Shown here: one piece after another, positions 7,951-15,496 of the stretch
Position numbering within the stretch: position 1 is the stretch's first letter
How the letters are laid out: each line of letters starts with the position of its first letter
Source: Streptomyces sp. Ru73
GTDB taxonomy: Bacteria > Actinomycetota > Actinomycetes > Streptomycetales > Streptomycetaceae
DNA: 64,000 nt
Direction: 5' to 3'
NCBI RefSeq assembly: GCF_002920575.1
Contig: NZ_PQSQ01000023.1
Coordinates: 1-64,000, forward strand
Notes under the pieces: model-generated
What the model was told of the DNA's origin: nothing
The model's database searches: none
Seen by the model: the letters and a program-made list of their open reading frames with translations, nothing else
Made by a program: the position numbers and the translations under genes

Positions 7951-9081
7951 ATGTCGATGATCCGCGACCTGCGCGCCGCCGTCCGCCCCTCCCGGCGTCG
8001 CGGCGACTCCCCGTACGAGTACGAGAACACCCGCACCGCCACGGCCAACAGCGCCATCGTGGACTGCGGCGTCTACCGCGACGGCCGCCGCGTCAGCGGC
8101 CACGTCACCCCCGGCGAGGCCATCGCCGACGTCCAGGAGAACGGCGGCTTCACCTGGATCGGCCTGCACGAGCCGAACGAGCGCGAGTTCGCCGGCATCG
8201 CCAAGGAGTTCGGGCTGCACCCGCTCGCCGTCGAGGACGCCGTCCACGCCCACCAGCGGCCGAAGCTGGAGCGGTACGACGACACCCTGTTCACCGTCTT
8301 CAAGACCATCCACTACGTCGAGCACGCCGAGCTCACCGCCACCAGCGAGGTCGTGGAGACCGGCGAGGTGATGTGCTTCACCGGCCGGGACTTCATCGTG
8401 ACCGTCCGGCACGGCGGCCAGGGCTCGCTGCGCGCGCTGCGGCACCGTCTGCAGGACGACCCCGAGCTGCTCGGCAAGGGGCCGTCGGCCGTGCTGCACG
8501 CCATCGCCGACCAGGTGGTGGACGGCTACATCGCGGTCGCCGACGCCGTGCAGGACGACATCGACGAGGTCGAGATCGACGTCTTCAGCTCCGGCACGAA
8601 CGGCAAGGCACAGGGCAAGGCGGCGGCCACCGCCAAGGGCGGCGACGCCGGGCGGATCTACCAGCTCAAGCGCGAGGTGCTGGAGTTCAAGCGGGCGGTC
8701 TCGCCGCTGCTGCGGCCGATGCAGCAGCTGAGCGAGCGGCCGATGCGGCTGGTCGACTCCGACATCCAGAAGTACTTCCGGGACGTCGCCGACCACCTCG
8801 CGCGCGTCAACGAGCAGGTGATCGGCTTCGACGACCTGCTGAACTCCATCCTCCAGGCGAACCTGGCGCAGGCGACGGTCGCGCAGAACGAGGACATGCG
8901 CAAGATCACGTCGTGGGCCGCGATCTTCGCGGTGCCGACGATGATCGCCGGGATCTACGGCATGAACTTCAAGTACATGCCCGAGCTGCACTGGAAGTTC
9001 GGCTACCCGGCCGTCCTGATGGTCACCGTCGTCATCTGCTTCGGCATCCACCGCGGCTTCAAGCGCAACGGCTGGCTGTAG
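7951..9081 (+). CDS. corA: CorA magnesium and cobalt transport protein
   Basis: 376 aa. A large cytoplasmic N-terminal domain with long charged helices is followed by two C-terminal membrane helices. The CorA signature YGMNF is present, with GMN at about residues 337-339, and the periplasmic loop after it has the usual MPEL form. The second helix ends in a basic FKRNGWL tail. CorA forms a pentamer that takes up Mg2+. AAGGAG at 7939-7944 fixes the start at 7951 rather than at upstream in-frame starts. The expression signal is probably the leader ORF upstream. Confidence 0.92.
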   Translation: MSMIRDLRAAVRPSRRRGDSPYEYENTRTATANSAIVDCGVYRDGRRVSGHVTPGEAIADVQENGGFTWIGLHEPNEREFAGIAKEFGLHPLAVEDAVHAHQRPKLERYDDTLFTVFKTIHYVEHAELTATSEVVETGEVMCFTGRDFIVTVRHGGQGSLRALRHRLQDDPELLGKGPSAVLHAIADQVVDGYIAVADAVQDDIDEVEIDVFSSGTNGKAQGKAAATAKGGDAGRIYQLKREVLEFKRAVSPLLRPMQQLSERPMRLVDSDIQKYFRDVADHLARVNEQVIGFDDLLNSILQANLAQATVAQNEDMRKITSWAAIFAVPTMIAGIYGMNFKYMPELHWKFGYPAVLMVTVVICFGIHRGFKRNGWL

Positions 9082-9154
9082 GGCACGCGCCGCGGGAGCA
9101 CGGCGTGCGGGGCGGCGGCGCGTCCGCCCGGCGTGCCTGGCTAGGCTTACGGGC

Positions 9155-9700
9155 ATGACGGAGACCGTGCCCCAGCCGCTGCTCGACCAGGCGCTCATCG
9201 AGGAGGCCACCAAGAAGTCCGGCCTCATCTGGGTCCAGGGGACCGAGGGCCCGTCCCGCGCGCTGTGGCACGTCTGGCACGACGGCGCCGCGTGGCTGGT
9301 GGGCGACGGCCCCCTGGAACAGCCGCTCGCCGGCCTGGGCCTCGCCGACGGCTCCACCGCCACCGTCACCGTCCGCAGCAAGGACAAGGGCGGCCGGCTG
9401 GTCGCCTGGCAGGCCCGGGTCACCGAGGCCGCGCCGCGCAGCGAGCCGTGGGAGGCCGCCGTCGGCGAGCTGAAGGGCAAGCGGCTGAACGCGCCGGACG
9501 CCGACACCATGCCGGAGCGCTGGGCCCGCGAGTGCCGGGTGCTGCGGCTGACCCCGCTGACCGGGGACGCGGCGCCCGCCGCCCGTACGGACTTCGGCGA
9601 CGACGCGCGGGCGGCCCGGCCGCTGCCCACCTCCGCCACGACCCGCGGGCCGGTCCCCGCCGCCCTGCCGAAGCTGCTCCGCCGCGGGCGTCGCGGCTGA
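9155..9700 (+). CDS. Conserved hypothetical protein
   Basis: 181 aa, MTETVPQPLLDQALIEEATKKSGLI. The central part (WHVWHDGAAWLVGDG, then alternating hydrophobic strands) is compatible with a small split-barrel of the pyridoxamine-phosphate-oxidase type, but no flavin or F420 motif is clear, so this is a guess. The C-terminus is rich in Pro, Ala and Arg. TAGGCT lies 7 bases before the ATG without a Shine-Dalgarno, so the message is probably leaderless. It converges with the lipoprotein gene. Confidence 0.7.
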   Translation: MTETVPQPLLDQALIEEATKKSGLIWVQGTEGPSRALWHVWHDGAAWLVGDGPLEQPLAGLGLADGSTATVTVRSKDKGGRLVAWQARVTEAAPRSEPWEAAVGELKGKRLNAPDADTMPERWARECRVLRLTPLTGDAAPAARTDFGDDARAARPLPTSATTRGPVPAALPKLLRRGRRG

Positions 9701-9714
9701 CGGACGCGGCGGGC

Positions 9715-9750
9715 GGTCCGGGCCGGGGCACTCCGCGGCCGTCCCGGACC
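9715..9750. terminator. Bidirectional hairpin terminator
   Basis: GGTCCGGG and CCCGGACC form the base of a hairpin with further pairing in the loop, between two convergent genes. Confidence 0.65.
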
Positions 9751-9756
9751 CGGCGC

Positions 9757-10527
9757 TCAGTTGCCCGAGCCGATGCTCTCCCCGTAGTCCACGACGTCGT
9801 TCTTGTCCGGCTCGGCGAGGTCGATGCGCTTGCCCCAGTCGGCGAACTGCACGGTGCCCGCGCCGCCGGCCCGGTTCAGCCGCAGCGGGTACGGCTTGCC
9901 CTCCAGGGAGACGTCGAGCGTGCCGCCGTTGCCCTGCGCGGCCGAGATGCGGATCGTTCGGGTGCCGCCCAGGGTGCTGTGCTCGCCGCGGGCGAGCTTG
10001 CCGTGCAAGGTCAGCAGCGTGTCGAGCAGCGCGTCCTTCTCCGTGAAGCCGCTGAACTGCCGGTAGGTGCGGTCGGCCGCGGGCACCTTCACGTACTTGC
10101 CGTCCAGCTTGGCGGCGGCCGCGCTGTCGGTCCTGCTCGGCGTGCCGCCCTCCTGGTGCGCCCAGAAGCCGGCGTCGGCCTTCACGTACAGCTCCTTGCC
10201 GATGCGCAGCAGGGAGAACTCCGTGTCCTTGGTGGACACCTCGCCCTTGCCGCCGTTCCCCGTCAGCTGCATGTCCAGCTCGTACGTGCGGCGGCCGCTG
10301 ACCAGCTTGCCGGAGATCCGGACCGTGGGGGCGCCCTCGGCGGCCGCCAGGGTCTTCTGCTGGATCTTCGTCGGGGACAGCTTCCCCACCCCGTTGGTGC
10401 CCGCGTCCGGGTCCTCCGGGCTCCCGCAGGCCGTCAGCGCGACGGCCAGGGAGACGCACGCGGTCCCCGCCGCCGCTCGGCGGACGACGCCGCGACGGCG
10501 GCGGGTCCCTGGCAGAAAAGCGATCAC
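9757..10527 (-). CDS. LppX/LprAFG-like lipoprotein
   Basis: 256-aa exported lipoprotein. A basic N-terminus and hydrophobic stretch end in the lipobox ALTAC, so Cys34 is the acylated residue. The mature part has the alternating-strand pattern of the LolA-like LppX_LprAFG fold (KISGKLVSGRRTYELDM-type strands, DAGFWAHQEGG), which in mycobacteria carries lipids across the envelope. The GTG at 10527 is chosen because AGGAGG lies 10 bases upstream. It is divergent from the CBS-domain gene. Confidence 0.8.
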   Translation of the reverse strand: MIAFLPGTRRRRGVVRRAAAGTACVSLAVALTACGSPEDPDAGTNGVGKLSPTKIQQKTLAAAEGAPTVRISGKLVSGRRTYELDMQLTGNGGKGEVSTKDTEFSLLRIGKELYVKADAGFWAHQEGGTPSRTDSAAAAKLDGKYVKVPAADRTYRQFSGFTEKDALLDTLLTLHGKLARGEHSTLGGTRTIRISAAQGNGGTLDVSLEGKPYPLRLNRAGGAGTVQFADWGKRIDLAEPDKNDVVDYGESIGSGN

Positions 10528-10788
10528 AGTGGCGTGGCCTCCTGGTGCACTGGTCCGGTTGCCGGATGACCTCGACGGCAGTACGGCAGCGTACCGGTGC
10601 GCCGCCCGCCGTCCGGAGGAGAGGGAGGCGACTTCGATCGGACAGCCGTACGGTGGTGCCTGCCGGGGCACCCGTGTACGGAGCGCGCTAGCCTGAAGCC
10701 GACCGAAGCGCGATTTCACCTGATTTATCGGGAGTCGGCTGCCCCCGGTCCGCCGGGAGCCGGAGGAGAAGGAGCGGAGGCGCACGGC

Positions 10789-12189
10789 ATGGCGGTGGTC
10801 ACCCCCCGGGTGTTCGTCTCGCACCTCTCCGGCATCGCGGTGTTCGACCCCAACGGCGACCAGGTGGGCCGGGTGCGGGACCTGGTGGCCATGCTGCGGG
10901 TGGGCGGCCGGCCGCCGCGGCTGCTCGGGCTGGTCGTGGAGGTGATCAGCCGGCGCCGGATCTTCCTGCCGATGACCCGGGTCACCGGCGTGGAGTCCGG
11001 CCAGGTGATCACCACCGGCGTGGTCAACATGCGCCGCTTCGAACAGCGCGCCTCGGAGACCCTGGTCCTCGGCGAGCTGCTGGACCGCCGGGTGCGCGTC
11101 GTGGAGACCGGCGAGGAGGTCACCGTCCTCGACATCGGCATCACCCAGCTGCCGGCCCGCCGGGACTGGGAGATCGAGAAGGTCTTCGTACGCAAGGGGA
11201 AGGGCGGTGCGCTCAGGCGCCGCGGAGAAACGTTGACCCTCGACTGGTCACAGGTCACCGGTTTCTCCCTGGAGGAGCACGGACAGGGCGCCGAGAGCCT
11301 GCTCGCCACGTTCGAGCAGCTGCACCCCGCCGACCTCGCGAGCGTCCTGCACCACCTCAACCCCAAGCGCCGCGCCGAGGTGGCCGCCGCGCTGGACGAC
11401 GACCGGCTCGCCGACGTCCTGGAGGAGCTGCCCGAGGACGACCAGGTCGAGATCCTCGGCAAGCTGAAGGACGAGCGGGCCGCCGACGTCCTGGAGGCGA
11501 TGGACCCCGACGACGCCGCCGACCTGCTCTCCGAGCTCCCCGAGGACGAGAAGGAACGGCTGCTGACCCTGATGCAGCCCGGCGACGCGGCCGACGTGCG
11601 GCGCCTGATGTCGTACGAGGAGCGGACGGCGGGCGGCCTGATGACCACCGAGCCGATCGTGCTGGGCCCGGACGCCACGGTCGCCGACGCGCTCGCCCGG
11701 GTACGCGACCCCGACCTCTCCCCCGCGCTCGCCGCCCAGGTCTACGTCTGCCGGCCGCCGGACCAGACCCCGACCGGCAAGTACCTTGGCGTGGTCCACT
11801 TCCAGCGGCTGCTGCGCGACCCGCCCTTCACCCTCGTCGGCGCGATCGTGGAGAGCGACCTGCCGCCGCTGCCGCCGGACACCCCGCTGCCCTCCGTGAC
11901 CAGCTACCTCGCCACGTACAACATGGTCGCCGCGCCCGTCGTGGACGAGAGCGGGTCGCTGCTGGGCGCGGTGACCGTCGACGACGTACTGGACCACCTG
12001 CTGCCCGAGGACTGGCGCGAGACGGACCTGCACGGCGCGCCCGGGGTGGACGCCGGCGACCACCTCGGCGAGCGCGAGGACGAGCGGCCGAACGGCCACC
12101 GGGGCACGCAGGGGAACGGACACCGCGGCGGCGCTGCGGGCAGCGGCGCCGCCGGTACCACGGGCGGGGGTGCGCATGGGCGTGGATGA
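10789..12189 (+). CDS. MgtE-N and CBS domain protein without a membrane domain
   Basis: 466 aa. Residues 1-165 look like a PRC-barrel-like segment (VFVSHLSGIAVFDPNGDQVG) duplicated about residue 85. From about 173 to 300 there is an MgtE-N superhelix of repeated acidic helices (ADVLEELPEDDQVEIL), then two CBS motifs to about 415, the second with TSYLATYNMVAAPVVDESG, and a Gly/His-rich tail. In MgtE these cytoplasmic parts sense Mg2+ and gate the channel. The channel helices are absent, so this is probably a soluble Mg2+ or nucleotide sensor. The next gene overlaps it by 14 bases. Confidence 0.8.
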   Translation: MAVVTPRVFVSHLSGIAVFDPNGDQVGRVRDLVAMLRVGGRPPRLLGLVVEVISRRRIFLPMTRVTGVESGQVITTGVVNMRRFEQRASETLVLGELLDRRVRVVETGEEVTVLDIGITQLPARRDWEIEKVFVRKGKGGALRRRGETLTLDWSQVTGFSLEEHGQGAESLLATFEQLHPADLASVLHHLNPKRRAEVAAALDDDRLADVLEELPEDDQVEILGKLKDERAADVLEAMDPDDAADLLSELPEDEKERLLTLMQPGDAADVRRLMSYEERTAGGLMTTEPIVLGPDATVADALARVRDPDLSPALAAQVYVCRPPDQTPTGKYLGVVHFQRLLRDPPFTLVGAIVESDLPPLPPDTPLPSVTSYLATYNMVAAPVVDESGSLLGAVTVDDVLDHLLPEDWRETDLHGAPGVDAGDHLGEREDERPNGHRGTQGNGHRGGAAGSGAAGTTGGGAHGRG

Positions 12190-12766
12190 GCGGGAGACCA
12201 CCAAGGAGCGCGCGCGGGCCGCCGCGGTCACCGGCGAGCGGTCGCGGGTCCGGCTGGACGTGCCGCGCGCACCGCGCCGCAGCCTGCTGCCGGAGTACGA
12301 CCCGGAGGCGTTCGGGCGGCTGTCGGAGAAGATCGCCCGCTTCCTGGGCACCGGCCGGTTCATCGTCTGGATGACCGTCCTGATCATCGTGTGGGTCGGC
12401 TGGAACGTCACGGCACCCGAGCAGCTGCGCTTCGACGAGTACCCCTTCATCTTCCTGACCCTGGCACTGTCGCTGCAGGCGTCGTACGCCGCGCCGCTGA
12501 TCCTGCTGGCCCAGAACCGGCAGGACGACCGGGACCGGGTCAGCCGCGAGCAGGACCGCAAGCAGAACGAGCGCTCGATCGCGGACACCGAGTACCTGAC
12601 CCGCGAGGTCGCGGCGCTCCGGCTCGGGCTGGGCGAGGTCGCCACCCGCGACTGGATCCGCTCCGAACTGCAGGACATGCTCAAGGAACTGGAGGAACGG
12701 CGGGACGCCGAGCGGGAGGACGGCGGGTACGACGAGCGGCCGTCGCGCCGCCGCCACCGGGAGTGA
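12176..12766 (+). CDS. DUF1003 family membrane protein
   Basis: 196 aa. Two membrane helices (FIVWMTVLIIVWVGWN and a second after PFIFLTLALSLQASYAAPLILLAQNRQ) are typical of DUF1003, followed by a long charged helix rich in Arg and Glu. Function is unknown. The start overlaps the end of the CBS gene, so the two are translationally coupled; the same pair sits side by side in M. tuberculosis (from memory, Rv1232c and Rv1231c). A partnership between the CBS sensor and this membrane protein is plausible. A GTG two codons upstream is an alternative start. Confidence 0.85.
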   Translation: MGVDERETTKERARAAAVTGERSRVRLDVPRAPRRSLLPEYDPEAFGRLSEKIARFLGTGRFIVWMTVLIIVWVGWNVTAPEQLRFDEYPFIFLTLALSLQASYAAPLILLAQNRQDDRDRVSREQDRKQNERSIADTEYLTREVAALRLGLGEVATRDWIRSELQDMLKELEERRDAEREDGGYDERPSRRRHRE

Positions 12767-12826
12767 CGTACACGACCGCCGACAGGGCTTTCCGGAGGCC
12801 CCCACCGGAGCCGTACCATGCAGTAC

Positions 12827-13984
12827 ATGGCTACCGACACGCCCACGACCGCCGCTCCGAGCGAGGACGCGATCCGCGAAGCGCTCGCGACGGTGAACGA
12901 CCCCGAGATCCACCGCCCCATCACCGAACTGGGGATGGTCAAATCGGTGGACATCGCGGCCGACGGCGCCGTGTCGGTCGTGGTCTACCTCACCGTCTCC
13001 GGCTGCCCGATGCGCGAGACGATCACCAGCAACGTCCGGGAAGCGGTCGCGAAGGTGGCGGGCGTCACCAGCGTCGCCGTCGACCTGGACGTGATGAGCG
13101 ACGAGCAGCGCAAGGAGCTGGCGGCCGCGCTGCGCGGCGGCACCGCCGAGCGCGAGGTGCCGTTCGCCCAGCCGGGCTCGCTCACCCGGGTGTACGCGGT
13201 CGCCTCCGGCAAGGGCGGCGTCGGCAAGTCCTCGGTCACGGTGAACCTCGCGGCCGCGATGGCGGCCGACGGCCTGAAGGTCGGCGTCGTGGACGCGGAC
13301 ATCTACGGCCACAGCGTGCCCCGCATGCTCGGCGCCGAGGGCCGTCCCACCCAGGTCGAGAACATGATCATGCCGCCGTCGGCGAACGGCGTGAAGGTCA
13401 TCTCCATCGGCATGTTCACCCCGGGCAACGCGCCGGTCGTCTGGCGCGGCCCGATGCTGCACCGCGCGCTCCAGCAGTTCCTCGCCGACGTGTACTGGGG
13501 CGACCTGGACGTGCTGCTGCTGGACCTGCCGCCCGGCACCGGCGACATCGCGATCTCCGTGGCCCAGCTGGTGCCGAACGCCGAGATCCTGGTCGTCACC
13601 ACCCCGCAGCAGGCCGCCGCCGAGGTCGCCGAGCGGGCCGGCTCCATCGCCGTGCAGACCCACCAGAAGATCGTCGGCGTGGTCGAGAACATGGCCGGTC
13701 TGGAGCTGCCGAACGGCGAGATCGTCGATGTCTTCGGGACGGGCGGCGGCCAGCAGGTCGCCGAGGGCCTGACGAAGACGACCGGTACGCAGGTGCCGGT
13801 GCTCGGCTCGATCCCGATCGACGTCCGGCTGCGGGAGGGCGGCGACGCCGGCAAGCCGGTCGTGCTCACCGACCCGGAATCCGGCGCGGGCGCCGCGATC
13901 CGCGCGATCGCCGGCAAGCTGGGCGGCCGTCAGCGCGGCCTGTCGGGCATGTCCCTGGGCATCACCCCGCGCAACAAGTTCTGA
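12827..13984 (+). CDS. mrp: Mrp/NBP35-type P-loop ATPase, Fe-S cluster carrier family
   Basis: 385 aa. An N-terminal MIP18/DUF59 domain (residues ~12-95, with the conserved Cys in VSGCPMRE) is followed by the ATPase domain with deviant Walker A GKGGVGKS at about 128-135 and DLPPGTGD further on. The family carries Fe-S clusters to apoproteins. The CxxC pair that normally bridges the cluster in the dimer is missing: the matching segment reads ENMAGLELPNGE. The start at 12827 has TACCAT exactly 7 bases upstream, a leaderless arrangement; an ATG three codons earlier (12818) has GGAG upstream and is the alternative. Confidence 0.88.
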   Translation: MATDTPTTAAPSEDAIREALATVNDPEIHRPITELGMVKSVDIAADGAVSVVVYLTVSGCPMRETITSNVREAVAKVAGVTSVAVDLDVMSDEQRKELAAALRGGTAEREVPFAQPGSLTRVYAVASGKGGVGKSSVTVNLAAAMAADGLKVGVVDADIYGHSVPRMLGAEGRPTQVENMIMPPSANGVKVISIGMFTPGNAPVVWRGPMLHRALQQFLADVYWGDLDVLLLDLPPGTGDIAISVAQLVPNAEILVVTTPQQAAAEVAERAGSIAVQTHQKIVGVVENMAGLELPNGEIVDVFGTGGGQQVAEGLTKTTGTQVPVLGSIPIDVRLREGGDAGKPVVLTDPESGAGAAIRAIAGKLGGRQRGLSGMSLGITPRNKF

Positions 13985-14013
13985 GCGCTCTCCGGGCCTT
14001 CCCGGGCGTCACG

Positions 14014-14039
14014 AGGGGCGGACCCGCGGGTCCGCCCCT
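14014..14039. terminator. Bidirectional hairpin terminator
   Basis: AGGGGCGGACC and GGTCCGCCCCT form a perfect 11-bp stem with loop CGCG, 30 bases after the mrp stop and facing the convergent hypothetical gene. Confidence 0.8.
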
Positions 14040-14122
14040 TCGTCGTGCCGACGGGGCACGCGGAGTCCGGGGCGCGCGTTCCGCTTCGCGCCGGGACGTG
14101 CGCGTACGCGCCTCCCGGCGGC

Positions 14123-14770
14123 TCAGCCCTCGTACGTGGTGATGTCCTTGACGACCGCGAAGCCGAGGCCGTAGGCGCTCATGCCGCGCCCGTACGCGCC
14201 GATGTGCACGCCGTCCGAGCCGTCGCCCGTCGACCCGGCGAGCACCCAGCCGTACTCCGATTCGCGGTAGTGGAACGGCGTCGGCACGCCGTCGACCGGG
14301 AGCGTGAGCTCGCTCCAGGCCTCACCGGTCAGGTCGTCGGCCAGCTCCCAGGCGAGCATCGTCTGCTGGTCCAGCCAGTCCTGCCGCAGCGCCCGCTCCA
14401 TCTGCACCGGCCAGGTGCAGTTCAGCAGGCCCGAGCCGGCCAGCCAGGCGGCCGAGGAGACCGAGGTGGCTTCCAGGACGCCCGTGCCGTCCGGGCTGCG
14501 CCGCACGGGGCGGCAGGGCACGGTCACCACGACCGTGAAGCGCTCGGCGTCCGGCACGGTCTCCACCCGAATGGTGGGCTCCTCGCCGTGCGCGAGCGAA
14601 CCGTGCTCGACCGTGCCTTCGGGAGTGACGCCGGCATGCATCAGCCGGCGCGGGCCCGTGAACGCCTCGTCCAGGCCGTACCACGGGAAATCGGCCATCA
14701 GATAGCCGTCGACCTTCTCCCCTGCGTCAGCGGACACCGTGTGTGCACCGGCCCGCCTCGTCGTCTCCAT
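14123..14770 (-). CDS. Conserved hypothetical protein
   Basis: 215 aa, METTRRAGAHTVSADAGEKV. No recognised domain, signal peptide or membrane helix. Regular codon use and a GAGGAGG ribosome binding site before the ATG show it is a real gene. The sequence is rich in aromatic and acidic residues (DFPWYGLDEAF, CTWPVQMERALRQDWLD). It lies between mrp and tatB, on the tatB strand but separated from it by about 110 bases. Confidence 0.75.
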   Translation of the reverse strand: METTRRAGAHTVSADAGEKVDGYLMADFPWYGLDEAFTGPRRLMHAGVTPEGTVEHGSLAHGEEPTIRVETVPDAERFTVVVTVPCRPVRRSPDGTGVLEATSVSSAAWLAGSGLLNCTWPVQMERALRQDWLDQQTMLAWELADDLTGEAWSELTLPVDGVPTPFHYRESEYGWVLAGSTGDGSDGVHIGAYGRGMSAYGLGFAVVKDITTYEG

Positions 14771-14887
14771 GTGCGCGGAGCCTCCTCGTTGCCCTGCGTC
14801 GTGGGCGGCCCGCCCCCCTCAGGCGACCTCACCCCGGACAACGGGAGCATAGCCATACGCGTCAACACAGCCGGGCATACGGGCTTA

Positions 14888-15349
14888 TCAGGTGGCGTCG
14901 TCGTCGAAGGGCGGACGGTCCCCGGCCGCGGGGGTCTCGCGCTTCGTCAGCCGGTCCGGCGTGCCGCCGCCGGAGGCCGGAGTCTCCTTGGTGAGGCTGT
15001 GGCGGGTGGACCCGCCGCCGTCGCCGTTGCTCCGGATGGCCTCCGTGACCTCGGCCATCTCCTGCTTCACGTCGAAGCCGTTGCGGATCTCCTGGAGGCC
15101 GTACTCGTCCTTCTCCAGGACGTGCTTCCGTACGAAGTTCTTCGGATTGAGGTCCTCGAACTCGAAGTCCTTGAACTCGGGCCCCAGCTCCGAACGGATG
15201 TCCTCCTTGGCGCTGTCGGAGAACTGCCGCACCTTGCGGATGAATCCCGACACATCCTGGATGACCTTGGGGAGCTTGTCCGGCCCGAAAATCAGGATGG
15301 CGAGGACCACGAGCGCGACCAGTTCCAGTGGTCCTATGTCGAAGAACAC
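14888..15349 (-). CDS. tatB: Sec-independent protein translocase subunit TatB
   Basis: 153 aa. The TatA/B hallmark is clear: a short N-terminal membrane helix (MFFDIGPLELVALVVLAIL), the FGPDKLPK hinge and an amphipathic helix, then a polar tail. The Glu at residue 9 within the helix and the length fit TatB rather than TatA. TatB receives twin-arginine precursors together with TatC. AAGGAG precedes the GTG start. Its place directly downstream of the htrA-like gene is the conserved actinobacterial order sigE-rseA-htrA-tatB. Confidence 0.92.
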   Translation of the reverse strand: MFFDIGPLELVALVVLAILIFGPDKLPKVIQDVSGFIRKVRQFSDSAKEDIRSELGPEFKDFEFEDLNPKNFVRKHVLEKDEYGLQEIRNGFDVKQEMAEVTEAIRSNGDGGGSTRHSLTKETPASGGGTPDRLTKRETPAAGDRPPFDDDAT

Positions 15350-15496
15350 CTGGCAGCTCCTTGATCCGTCCCTGGCTCATCCTGCGGCCTCCCGGCCGAG
15401 CCGCCTCTCACGGTACCTGGCCCCGGCCGTCCAACGGGAGTCACCCGCCCCAACACCGTGCGAACGATCGCCGCCACCGCGACGCTCCGTGACAGG

